A stretch of 22,618 nt of DNA from an uncultured Corynebacterium sp. (GTDB taxonomy: Bacteria > Actinomycetota > Actinomycetes > Mycobacteriales > Mycobacteriaceae), in the NCBI RefSeq assembly GCF_937999985.1, contig NZ_CALLDG010000091.1:1-22618 (forward strand), given 5' to 3'. Each line of letters begins with the position of its first letter. Positions within the stretch are counted from its first letter, which is position 1. Below the pieces are notes generated by a model. The model did not search any database and had not been told where the DNA came from. It saw nothing but the letters and a program-made list of their open reading frames with translations. This document shows positions 1 to 6,363 of the stretch, one piece after another. Position numbers and translations under genes: made by a program.

Positions 1-1
1 G

Positions 2-997
2 GCGGGCTCCAGGGCGGCTCTGTCCGCGATGGACGGCGCACTGGCAGTGCACGATGACGCGCTGAGCCAGCAGATTGCCGGGCTCACGTTCCCGCGCCCA
101 CTCGGCCTGGCCGCGGGCTTCGACAAGGACGCCAAGGAGGTCGACGCCTGGGGTCCGCTGGGCTTCGGTTTCGCGGAAATCGGCACCGTCACCGCCCTGG
201 CGCAGCCGGGTAACCCCACCCCGCGCCTGTTCCGCCTGCCGGAGGACAAGGCCATTCTCAACCGCATGGGCTTCAATAACGAGGGCTCCCGCGCGGCGGC
301 AATGCGCTTGCAGAAACGCAGCACGGACATCCCGGTGGGGGCGAACCTGGGCAAATCCAAGCTGGTGGCCGCTGAGATTGCGGACCGCGACTACCGTGAG
401 TCCGCCAAGGCCATCGGCGGGGTGGCCGACTACCTGGTTATCAACGTATCCTCCCCCAACACCCCGGGGCTGCGCGACCTGCAGGCGGTGGAATCCCTGC
501 GCCCGATCATCCGCGCGGTGCAGGAGGAAAGCACCCGCCCGCTGTTCGTGAAGATCGCCCCGGACCTGAGCGATGAGGACATTGACAAGGTCTGCGACCT
601 GGCCATCGAGATGGGCGTGACGGGCCTGATCGCCACGAACACCACCATTAGCCGCGAAGGCCTGAAGACCCCGGCGCACGAGGTGGAGGCCATGGGCGCG
701 GGCGGCATTTCCGGCGCCCCGGTGGCAGCCCGGGCGCTGGAGGTGCTGCGTCGTCTGGCGGCCCGCGCCGACGGGAAGTTGGTGCTGATCGGAGTGGGTG
801 GCATCGACACCCCGCGGGCCGCGTGGGAGCGCATCGCCGCCGGCGCAAGCCTGATCCAGGGCTACACCCCGTTCATCTACGGCGGCCCGGACTGGATCCG
901 CGAGATCCACCAGGGTCTGTCCGCGCAGCTGAAAGCCCACGGCCTGGAGAATATCTCAAAGGCCGTGGGCAGCGGGTTGCCGTGGGTGGAAAACTAG
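2..997 (+). CDS. pyrD: Dihydroorotate dehydrogenase (quinone), class 2; 5' end outside window
   Basis: Oxidises dihydroorotate to orotate in pyrimidine synthesis, passing electrons through FMN to the quinone pool at the inner face of the membrane. The frame is open from the first bases of the window; an internal ATG lies at 29, but class 2 enzymes carry an N-terminal membrane-associating helix before this point, so the true start is probably upstream and some 40 residues are missing. Counting from the ATG at 29, visible motifs are the FMN-site segment GLAAGFDKDA (26-35), NRMGFNNEG (78-86), NVSSPNTPGLRDLQ (139-152) with the catalytic serine typical of class 2, VKIAPDLS (174-181), and near the C-terminus LIGVGGI and IQGYTPFIYGGP, which hold the FMN phosphate. 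The gene ends in a TAG that overlaps the stop of the convergent ybhB-like gene. Identification is secure; only the start is unknown. Confidence 0.95.
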   Translation, partial: AGSRAALSAMDGALAVHDDALSQQIAGLTFPRPLGLAAGFDKDAKEVDAWGPLGFGFAEIGTVTALAQPGNPTPRLFRLPEDKAILNRMGFNNEGSRAAAMRLQKRSTDIPVGANLGKSKLVAAEIADRDYRESAKAIGGVADYLVINVSSPNTPGLRDLQAVESLRPIIRAVQEESTRPLFVKIAPDLSDEDIDKVCDLAIEMGVTGLIATNTTISREGLKTPAHEVEAMGAGGISGAPVAARALEVLRRLAARADGKLVLIGVGGIDTPRAAWERIAAGASLIQGYTPFIYGGPDWIREIHQGLSAQLKAHGLENISKAVGSGLPWVEN

Positions 998-1551
998 TTC
1001 TCAGCCCAACCCCAGAGGATGCCGCGGGCGGTGGCCTTGAAGTTCAGGTTAAAGCCCAGGACGGTCGGGGTCTGGCGGTCGTCGATGTCCAGCTCCTCGC
1101 CCACCGCGTGGACGGCAAACAGGTAGCGGTGCGGACCGTGGCCGGCCGGCGGGTTGGCGCCGTAGTAGCCCCAGGAACGGCTGTCGCCGCGTAGCGCCAC
1201 TGCCCCCTCGGGCAGGCCACTCAGGTCCTCGTTGCCGGCACCGAGAGGCAGGGAGGTTACGTCAGCCGGAATGTTAAAGACTGCCCAGTGCCAAAAGCCG
1301 CTGGCCGTAGGGGCGTCCGGATCAAAACAGGTAACCGCGTAAGTCTTCGTGCCCTCCGGGCCTTTAGACCAGCTCAGCTGGGGCGAGACATCGTTGCCCC
1401 CCAGCTGATCCTCGGGCAGGCGAGCGCCGTCGGCGAAGGTCTCGCTGGTGACCTCCAGCGCAGGCAGGGCCGTCAGCGGCGCGTACGGATCCGGGCCGGG
1501 GAAACGGTCATCGATATAAGTGGGCTGGTGCTGTGCGTTGTTATCGGACAT
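994..1551 (-). CDS. YbhB/YbcL family (PEBP / Raf kinase inhibitor-like) protein
   Basis: A 185-residue cytosolic protein of the phosphatidylethanolamine-binding (PEBP) fold. The two family signatures are present: DPDAPTASGFWHW (77-89) and YYGANPPAGHGPHRYLF (129-145), which together form the small anion-binding pocket. The bacterial biochemical role is not established. There is no signal peptide. The start ATG (1549-1551) has no Shine-Dalgarno sequence, but a TAGCGT box lies 6 nt upstream, consistent with a leaderless mRNA. Its stop codon shares the tetranucleotide CTAG (994-997) with the pyrD stop, so the two convergent genes have no space for a separate terminator. Fold assignment is confident; function is not. 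Confidence 0.93.
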   Translation of the reverse strand: MSDNNAQHQPTYIDDRFPGPDPYAPLTALPALEVTSETFADGARLPEDQLGGNDVSPQLSWSKGPEGTKTYAVTCFDPDAPTASGFWHWAVFNIPADVTSLPLGAGNEDLSGLPEGAVALRGDSRSWGYYGANPPAGHGPHRYLFAVHAVGEELDIDDRQTPTVLGFNLNFKATARGILWGWAEN

Positions 1552-1557
1552 AGCACC

Positions 1558-1563
1558 ACGCTA
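1558..1563 (-). promoter_or_regulatory. Candidate -10 box for the leaderless ybhB-like gene
   Basis: Read on the minus strand the hexamer is TAGCGT, matching the corynebacterial TANNNT -10 pattern, with exactly 6 nt between it and the ATG. This would put the transcription start on the A of the start codon. No clear -35 box is visible. Inference from spacing only. Confidence 0.4.
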
Positions 1564-1680
1564 GTCAAAGCTTTCGACGAGCGCACTAAAGTGCTTATCC
1601 ATATACAAGTAACTCCCTGTGACCTGCGTATTTGTGTAAATCACTGGCTTGGCATTAAAGTGACGGGAGTTGCCACCACT

Positions 1681-1686
1681 TACTGT
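1681..1686 (+). promoter_or_regulatory. Candidate -10 box for tRNA-Leu
   Basis: TACTGT fits TANNNT and lies 16 nt before the first tRNA base, which leaves a short 5' leader for RNase P to remove. A TTGGCA sequence at 1649-1654 is too far away (26 nt) to be a conventional -35 partner. Weak prediction. Confidence 0.3.
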
Positions 1687-1702
1687 GGTGTGCGCAACCC
1701 AA

Positions 1703-1788
1703 GTCCGGGTGGCGGAATGGCAGACGCGCTAGCTTGAGGTGCTAGTGTCCTATTAACGGACGTGGGGGTTCAAGTCCCCCTCCGGACA
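1703..1788 (+). tRNA. tRNA-Leu (anticodon GAG)
   Basis: An 86-nt class II tRNA. The acceptor stem pairs GTCCGGG with TCCGGAC (one G-T wobble at the base), followed by discriminator A at 1788. The anticodon stem CTAGC/GCTAG encloses loop TTGAGGT, giving anticodon GAG, which reads CUC and CUU. The long variable arm (GTCC...GGAC) is the leucine/serine class hallmark, and the T arm is GGGGG-TTCAAGT-CCCCC. The terminal CCA is not encoded (the next bases are CAA). The next gene's ATG begins at 1793, only 4 nt after the mature 3' end. Confidence 0.95.
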
Positions 1789-1792
1789 CAAC

Positions 1793-2500
1793 ATGAAAAT
1801 CCCACGCTTTGTAGGCCACGCCTTTAGCGCGTGGTGGGGGCTAAAGCTGCGGTACCGCTTTCTAAGCATCCTCGTGCCCATCCTGCTGGTCGCATTCGTC
1901 TACTTCGTCCCGAAACCCGCGGTGGAGGATATTCGCACCTGGGTGGCCTCCACGGGCGCGTGGGCGCCGTTGACTTTTGTGGTGCTGTTGGTCACCTTCA
2001 CCCAGCTGCCGCTCCCCCGCACCATCTGGACCATCGCCGCAGGAGTGATGTTCGGATCGCTGTGGGGCTCAGTGCTGGCGCTGGTGGGCGTGGGCGCCTC
2101 GGCCGCGCTGTCGCTGATCCTGGTGCATGCCGTCGGCGGCAAGTGGGTGGAAAAGAAGACCCGTAACGACCAGCGCATCCAGCTGCTGCAGGAAAGGATC
2201 GCCGAGCGCGGCTGGATCGCCGTGCTGGGGCTGCGCATGGTTCCGGCCATCCCCTTTTCGCTGCTGAACTATGCCTGCGGGCTGAGCCACATCCCGTTTG
2301 TGCCCTATGTGCTGGCTACGATCGTGGGTTCGGCGCCGAATACCATCGCCACGGCCATGGCCTCCGACGCGCTTGCAACGGGCGGTCAGCCGTGGATCCT
2401 GATACTTAGCTTCGTGGTGGTGTGCACCGGATTCGCGCTCGCTGCGAACGAGATTCGACTCTGGCGCCAGCTGCGCAAAGCCAATGAAGTAGGTTTATAA
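1793..2500 (+). CDS. TVP38/TMEM64 (SNARE-associated/DedA-like) membrane protein
   Basis: A 235-residue polytopic membrane protein of the TVP38/TMEM64 branch of the DedA superfamily; bacterial members are thought to act in lipid or membrane homeostasis, but substrates are generally unknown. Hydrophobic segments lie at about 22-40, 57-72, 82-115, 165-190 and 200-218. The family signature RMVPAIPFSLLNYACG (148-163), with its conserved arginine, prolines and asparagine, is intact, followed by a glycine/proline re-entrant-type segment (VGSAPNT). The assigned ATG lies 4 nt beyond the tRNA-Leu gene and therefore has no independent ribosome-binding site. A downstream in-frame GTG near codon 27 is the alternative, but it would remove part of the first helix. 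The gene is followed after 2 nt by the HTH gene, indicating an operon. Confidence 0.9.
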   Translation: MKIPRFVGHAFSAWWGLKLRYRFLSILVPILLVAFVYFVPKPAVEDIRTWVASTGAWAPLTFVVLLVTFTQLPLPRTIWTIAAGVMFGSLWGSVLALVGVGASAALSLILVHAVGGKWVEKKTRNDQRIQLLQERIAERGWIAVLGLRMVPAIPFSLLNYACGLSHIPFVPYVLATIVGSAPNTIATAMASDALATGGQPWILILSFVVVCTGFALAANEIRLWRQLRKANEVGL

Positions 2501-2502
2501 AC

Positions 2503-3123
2503 ATGTTTGCCGTGTATGCCGCCTATCGGGGCCGTTCGCAACGCCGTGGAGAGTACGTCCGCGACGTCGCGGCGGCACTGGAGCGATCCTCGATGGTCGA
2601 GTCCGTGGAGATGAAGGGCATCGAGGACTTCGTCTGCATCGCGCCCGGCCCCGACGAGGCCGGCGGTCTGGTGATGTCTTTACTACAGGCGGGTGACTTC
2701 GCACTCGGCATTGGCTCGGTGGTTGCGGAGGTTGATGGGGACGCCCCGTCGTCCGTGGAAGAGACCATCGGTGCAGCCACCCGCGCGGTGACCCGCTCGC
2801 AGCGTGCGGGGGCGGTGTCGGTGCGGATTGAAAAGCCGGGCCCGGGCGGTGTGATCGCCCCGGGGCGGGCGGCCGAAGTTGCCCAGGACATCGCGGCGGC
2901 CTTCACCCTGCTGGCCCACGTGCTGGCGCGGCGCACAAAGGAGGGCCGCGAGGCCACTGCCCTGCTGCGCGCTGGGCACTTGCAGGCCGAGGCGGCAGAG
3001 ATTGTGGGCATCAGCAAGCAGGCGATGAGCCAGCGGCTTGCGGCGGCGGGCTGGCATGCGGAGCAGGCCGGCTGGACCCTGGCCGTGCACATGCTGGCCA
3101 GGGCAGACGAGTTAAAGAACTAG
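2503..3123 (+). CDS. Small HTH protein with SatD-like layout, function unknown
   Basis: A 206-residue soluble protein. The clear element is a C-terminal helix-turn-helix at about 157-184 (AGHLQAEAAEIVGISKQAMS and onward), followed by a tryptophan-rich tail (GWHAEQAGWTLA). The N-terminal ~110 residues follow the pattern of SatD-family proteins: a beta strand with an SR-R motif (YRGRSQRRG, 8-16), an EDF segment near 41-43 where SatD has GDEF, and LGIGSV (68-73). This resemblance is an inference by eye and the acidic residues of true cyclases are largely missing. The ATG is 2 nt after the stop of the TVP38 gene, so the two are cotranscribed. The stop shares CTAG (3120-3123) with the convergent SPFH gene. 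It is probably a DNA-binding regulator, but no target can be named. Confidence 0.8.
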   Translation: MFAVYAAYRGRSQRRGEYVRDVAAALERSSMVESVEMKGIEDFVCIAPGPDEAGGLVMSLLQAGDFALGIGSVVAEVDGDAPSSVEETIGAATRAVTRSQRAGAVSVRIEKPGPGGVIAPGRAAEVAQDIAAAFTLLAHVLARRTKEGREATALLRAGHLQAEAAEIVGISKQAMSQRLAAAGWHAEQAGWTLAVHMLARADELKN

Positions 3124-4247
3124 CCCTCGTTGTAGGGATTGTCGAGCGCAGCTTCGTCGACGGGCTTGTTCGCCACGGCGTTGGCGGCGGCAACGGCCTC
3201 GGCGATCTCGGGCGAGGATGCGGTGTTAAACCAATCCTCGGAGCTCGACTCGTTGGCCTGCTCGCGAGTGGCATCGTCCACCGGCTTCGGCTCGTAGCGG
3301 AACACGCCCTCGTCGTCCTTCTTGGCCAGGGCCTTGGCGAACTGCTCCAGGGAGTCGCCGAACTGCATTGGGATCATCCAGGTCTTGTTGGCAGAGCCCT
3401 TCGCCATCTCCGGCAGCTTCTCCAGGTACTGGTAGGCCAGCACCTCGGGCGTGACCTGAGCGGACTTGATAGCCGCGTTGACCTTCTGGATGGCCTTGGC
3501 TTCACCCTGGGCCTCCAAGTAGCGGGCCGCGCGGGTACCCTCGGCGCGCAGGATGGCTGCCTGGCGCTCGGCCTCTGCGGCCAGGATGTGCGCGTGCTTT
3601 TCACCCTCAGCAGCCAGGATGCGGGCCTGCTTTTCACCCTCAGCGGTCTTGATGTCCGACTCGCGGCGACCCTCGGCGGTAAGAATCATGGCGCGCTTCT
3701 CGCGGTCCGCCTTCATCTGCATCTCCATCGACTGCTGGATGGATGCCGGCGGGTCGATGGCCTTCAGCTCCACGCGGGAGATGCGCAGGCCCCACTTGGT
3801 GGTGGCCGCGTCCAGCTCGCCGCGCAGGCGGCGGTTGATGATCTCACGGGAAGTCAGGGTCTCCTCCAGCGTCATGCCACCAACCACGTCGCGCAGCGTG
3901 GCGACGGAGATCTGCTCTACGCCGACGATGTAGTTGTTCACGCCGTAGATGGCGCGCGCCGGGTCGTTGATCTGAAAGGTGACCACGGTATCAATGGCGA
4001 CCGTCAGGTTATCCTGCGTGATCACGGCCTGGGGAGGGAAGCTCACGACCTGCTCACGGGTATCGACCTTGTCGCGGATACGGTCGACGAACGGAACGAG
4101 AAGCGTCAAACCGCCGGAAACAGTGCGGGTGTACGTACCCAAGCGTTCGATAACAGCCGCCTCACCCTGTGGGATGAGGGCCACCATCTTGATGATCACC
4201 GTAGCGATGATGAGCAGCAAGACCACCAAGAAAATTGTGAAGCTCAT
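3120..4247 (-). CDS. SPFH/band 7 (stomatin/prohibitin-like) membrane protein
   Basis: A 375-residue protein of the QmcA/stomatin type that scaffolds functional membrane microdomains. Residues 2-27 form the single N-terminal membrane segment; the SPFH domain follows at about 28-190, with the typical VIERLGTYTRT and PFVDRI segments and the AIDPPASIQQSM junction. Residues about 190-265 are an alanine/glutamate-rich coiled coil made of repeated AEGEK/AEAER units, typical of the family. After the conserved VLAYQYLEKLPEMA region, the last ~65 residues are acidic, low in complexity and probably disordered. It lies 16 nt downstream of nfeD on the same strand; NfeD-SPFH pairs are conserved across bacteria, which supports joint function at the membrane. 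Confidence 0.93.
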   Translation of the reverse strand: MSFTIFLVVLLLIIATVIIKMVALIPQGEAAVIERLGTYTRTVSGGLTLLVPFVDRIRDKVDTREQVVSFPPQAVITQDNLTVAIDTVVTFQINDPARAIYGVNNYIVGVEQISVATLRDVVGGMTLEETLTSREIINRRLRGELDAATTKWGLRISRVELKAIDPPASIQQSMEMQMKADREKRAMILTAEGRRESDIKTAEGEKQARILAAEGEKHAHILAAEAERQAAILRAEGTRAARYLEAQGEAKAIQKVNAAIKSAQVTPEVLAYQYLEKLPEMAKGSANKTWMIPMQFGDSLEQFAKALAKKDDEGVFRYEPKPVDDATREQANESSSEDWFNTASSPEIAEAVAAANAVANKPVDEAALDNPYNEG

Positions 4248-4263
4248 AAGTCGTTAAGCCCTT

Positions 4264-4704
4264 CTATTTGTTCTTCCACACGACTGCAGTCGTGCCGTCG
4301 ATGTCTATCACCTGTACGGACTCTCCCTGGGAATAAACATCCCCTGGGGTTGCCGAGCGCGCCGACCACAGCTCGCCGGCGATGCGCACCATGCCGCCGT
4401 TTTGTACTTCGGCACTAACAGCCTCAACCACCACTGCGTTCCTACCCGTCAGTTCGGCGTGGTCGAAGGTATGTTCTGAGCGTGCTTGCATAAGGCGTTT
4501 GCGCAGGATGGGCCGAATCGCCAAGATGGTCGCCAGTGAAGCCAGGCCGAAAACCAGTATCTCTGCCCATACCGGAATGTCCGCCAGCGAAATCCCGGCA
4601 GTGATCAATGCAGCCGCACTGAGCATGAGCAAGGACATATCCGCAACGAGGAGCTCGCCAAGGGCCAACACTCCCGCTGCGATTAACCAAATGATCGGAC
4701 CCAT
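4264..4704 (-). CDS. NfeD family membrane protein
   Basis: A 146-residue short NfeD protein (NfeD1b type, without the ClpP-like protease domain). Residues 1-68 hold the hydrophobic helices, and about 85-146 form the cytoplasmic OB-fold NfeD domain with the typical LTGRNAVVVE start, a GELWSARS centre and an end rich in valine and aspartate. NfeD proteins partner SPFH proteins, and the SPFH gene is the next gene in the same direction. The upstream sequence has TAGGAT exactly 7 nt before the ATG, which could be a -10 box for a leaderless transcript or a weak AGGA ribosome-binding site. DUF3097 ends 22 nt upstream, so a three-gene operon is likely. Confidence 0.9.
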   Translation of the reverse strand: MGPIIWLIAAGVLALGELLVADMSLLMLSAAALITAGISLADIPVWAEILVFGLASLATILAIRPILRKRLMQARSEHTFDHAELTGRNAVVVEAVSAEVQNGGMVRIAGELWSARSATPGDVYSQGESVQVIDIDGTTAVVWKNK

Positions 4705-4711
4705 AGTCAGG

Positions 4712-4717
4712 ATCCTA
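4712..4717 (-). promoter_or_regulatory. Candidate internal -10 box upstream of nfeD
   Basis: TAGGAT on the minus strand, with 7 nt to the ATG of nfeD, fits TANNNT leaderless spacing. The same bases include AGGA and could instead serve as a ribosome-binding site in a transcript coming from DUF3097. The two readings cannot be separated by eye. Confidence 0.3.
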
Positions 4718-4726
4718 GTTGGTGTT

Positions 4727-5557
4727 TCAGTATTCCGGCGGGACAGTAACGAAATCGATCAGCCTTTCCACCGCACCGATAAGAGTGGAGTCCAGATCGC
4801 GAAAGGTCTTGGCTGCAGCCGCCACCCGACGCCAACCGTCCTGCGGGCTACCCCAGCCGAGCTCTTGGCACACGCCTGTTTTCCAATCGATGCCGCGGGG
4901 AATCTTCGGCCACGTGCGGATGCCAACGCTTTGCGGCTTTACGGCCTCCCAGATGTCGATGTACGGGTGGCCGGTGACCATCACGTGTGGGCCTAAGGAT
5001 TCGGTCAGCCGCGCCTCCTTCGTTCCCTCGACGAGGTGGTCCGCGAGCACGCCCACACGGCGGGTCGCGGAGGGTTGGAATTCGGCGAGCCGCTCCGGCA
5101 GGTTGTCGAGGCCCTCCAGGTACTCGACGACCACGCCTTCCACGCGCAAGTCATGCCCCCAGACTTGTTCGACGATTGCGGCATCGTGAATGCCTTCCAC
5201 CCAAATGCGGGAGGGCGCCGCGACTTTGGCTTGTACGTTTTCTACGCGCCGCGAGCCTGAGTTGGAGGTGCGCTGCTTCGGGGGCAGCATCCTGGGATCT
5301 ACATAACGAGTCAAGGTAATAGGCTTGCCCTCAAGTAGGAATGCGCCCTCGCGAAGCTTAAACAGGCGCGTTTTTCCGTAGCGATCCTCCAGGCGAATGA
5401 AGTCGCCGTCGGCGGTCTTCTCCCCACCCACCACGGCACCGACGAAGTCATCGGCGATGACCTCCACCACCATGCCCAGCTCCGGCGCGACGCGCGGAAT
5501 GCTGGGTTTCTGGTTGCGAGAGTGGCCCTTCATGATGTCACCGTAATTGAAGCTCAT
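4727..5557 (-). CDS. DUF3097 family protein, Toprim-like C-terminal half
   Basis: A 276-residue actinobacterial protein with no known function. I place the start at the ATG at 5555-5557 (MSFNYGD), because homologous proteins begin in this way and the open frame upstream would run into the divergent gene. The N-terminal part (about 28-85) is a beta-rich domain (GMVVEVIADDFVGAVV and a segment ending LREGAFLLEGKPITLTR). From about 117 the sequence IWVEGIHDA (118-126), then LEGLDNL and GVLADHLVEGTKEAR (169-183), resembles a Toprim fold, in which a glutamate (E121) and an aspartate cluster (D173) would bind metal; this is inference. The gene heads a probable operon with nfeD and the SPFH gene. A TAAGCT box 8 nt upstream of the ATG suggests a leaderless mRNA. 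Confidence 0.88.
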   Translation of the reverse strand: MSFNYGDIMKGHSRNQKPSIPRVAPELGMVVEVIADDFVGAVVGGEKTADGDFIRLEDRYGKTRLFKLREGAFLLEGKPITLTRYVDPRMLPPKQRTSNSGSRRVENVQAKVAAPSRIWVEGIHDAAIVEQVWGHDLRVEGVVVEYLEGLDNLPERLAEFQPSATRRVGVLADHLVEGTKEARLTESLGPHVMVTGHPYIDIWEAVKPQSVGIRTWPKIPRGIDWKTGVCQELGWGSPQDGWRRVAAAAKTFRDLDSTLIGAVERLIDFVTVPPEY

Positions 5558-5565
5558 GGGCAACC

Positions 5566-5575
5566 AGCTTAGGCT
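5566..5575. promoter_or_regulatory. Face-to-face overlapping -10 boxes of a divergent promoter
   Basis: The ten bases AGCTTAGGCT contain TAGGCT on the plus strand (5570-5575), 7 nt before the ATG at 5583, and TAAGCT on the minus strand (5566-5571), 8 nt before the ATG at 5557. Both fit the TANNNT pattern with leaderless spacing and share two base pairs. The whole intergenic space is 25 bp, so each -35 region would lie inside the opposite gene. Prediction from spacing. Confidence 0.45.
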
Positions 5576-5582
5576 AGGAAAA

Positions 5583-6359
5583 ATGACTGATCCGGTACCG
5601 ACGTGGCTTGGGGCGCAACTGTGGTCGCCCGTGCAGAACACCTCCCTATGGCTGGCCTGGTGGCTGCACGGGATCATCGGGGCAGACGAAGTGATCGACG
5701 CCTTCCACGCCACCCAGGGCAAGCATCACCGCTTGGAGCCCGACGGGGGCGGACTGGTGGAGATGCTCGGCCATATCCGCTCCGTGGCCGACGAGGCGCC
5801 CGTCGGATTGGACGAACGCCCCTTGATCCAGCTGGCGCTTTCCGGCCCCGGCGACGCGACCGTGCTGCCGGTTGGCCCGGAGGGGGCGTCATTAATCATC
5901 GCCGATCGCGACCCCTTGGTCAGCCACGTGCTTAGCCCTCGTGTTATTGACGCCCACCTGGTCAGTTGGTCGTGGGATTCGGTGGAAGGGCCGGTTCCGC
6001 CGCTGCCGGTCTACTCGCCGGGTGAGGCGGATCAGCTGCTACGTGAGGCTGCGGATAATGCAACGAGGATGGTGCGGAACGCGGGGCATGTGCCGAGAGG
6101 TGGGGCGGCGTTTCAGCGCGCTGAGCTGGCGGTGGGGGCCTTGAACGATGCCTTTGGGCTTCCCGGCATGCCGCCGGGAGTGCCCAGTCGCGCCGCGAAG
6201 CTGATGGCCAGGGCCGATCAGGTGGCGGCGATTGTGGAGGTCACTAAGCGCTCCGAGGTGGGTGCGAGCCTGGACCCCCATCTAATGCCAATGCTCCGGG
6301 CGGTAAGAACCGCCCGGATGGTGGCTGTGGACTATGCGCAGCGGGAGCTGCTGCGCTAG
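5583..6359 (+). CDS. Conserved actinobacterial-type protein of unknown function
   Basis: A 258-residue soluble protein that I do not recognise. An ATG at 5547 is also in frame, but it lies inside the divergent DUF3097 gene; the ATG at 5583 is preferred because a TAGGCT box sits 7 nt upstream. The N-terminus (TWLGAQLWSPVQNTSLWLAW, then LHGIIGADEVIDAF) is rich in tryptophan and looks like a compact helical domain. The centre holds a beta-rich part with VLPVGPEGASLIIAD, and the last ~120 residues are helical and rich in alanine and arginine (including RAELAVGALNDAFGLPGMPPG). There is no signal peptide, membrane helix or recognisable catalytic motif. Its strict divergent pairing with DUF3097 suggests, but does not show, a shared role. 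It ends 4 nt before the stop of ripA. Confidence 0.8.
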   Translation: MTDPVPTWLGAQLWSPVQNTSLWLAWWLHGIIGADEVIDAFHATQGKHHRLEPDGGGLVEMLGHIRSVADEAPVGLDERPLIQLALSGPGDATVLPVGPEGASLIIADRDPLVSHVLSPRVIDAHLVSWSWDSVEGPVPPLPVYSPGEADQLLREAADNATRMVRNAGHVPRGGAAFQRAELAVGALNDAFGLPGMPPGVPSRAAKLMARADQVAAIVEVTKRSEVGASLDPHLMPMLRAVRTARMVAVDYAQRELLR

Positions 6360-6363
6360 ATCA

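Noticed and set aside
1703..1800. tRNA-Leu as an integration site
   Set aside because: No integrase, no repeated tRNA 3' end and no compositional break; the following genes are ordinary chromosomal ones.
3550..3680. Direct repeats suggesting a CRISPR or mobile repeat
   Set aside because: They are codon-level repeats encoding the AEGEK coiled coil of the SPFH protein, expected for the family.
5558..5722. Longer N-terminus for DUF3097 starting at 5722
   Set aside because: The extra 55 residues lie opposite the start of the 5583 gene and do not resemble the family N-terminus, which begins at MSFNYGD (5557).
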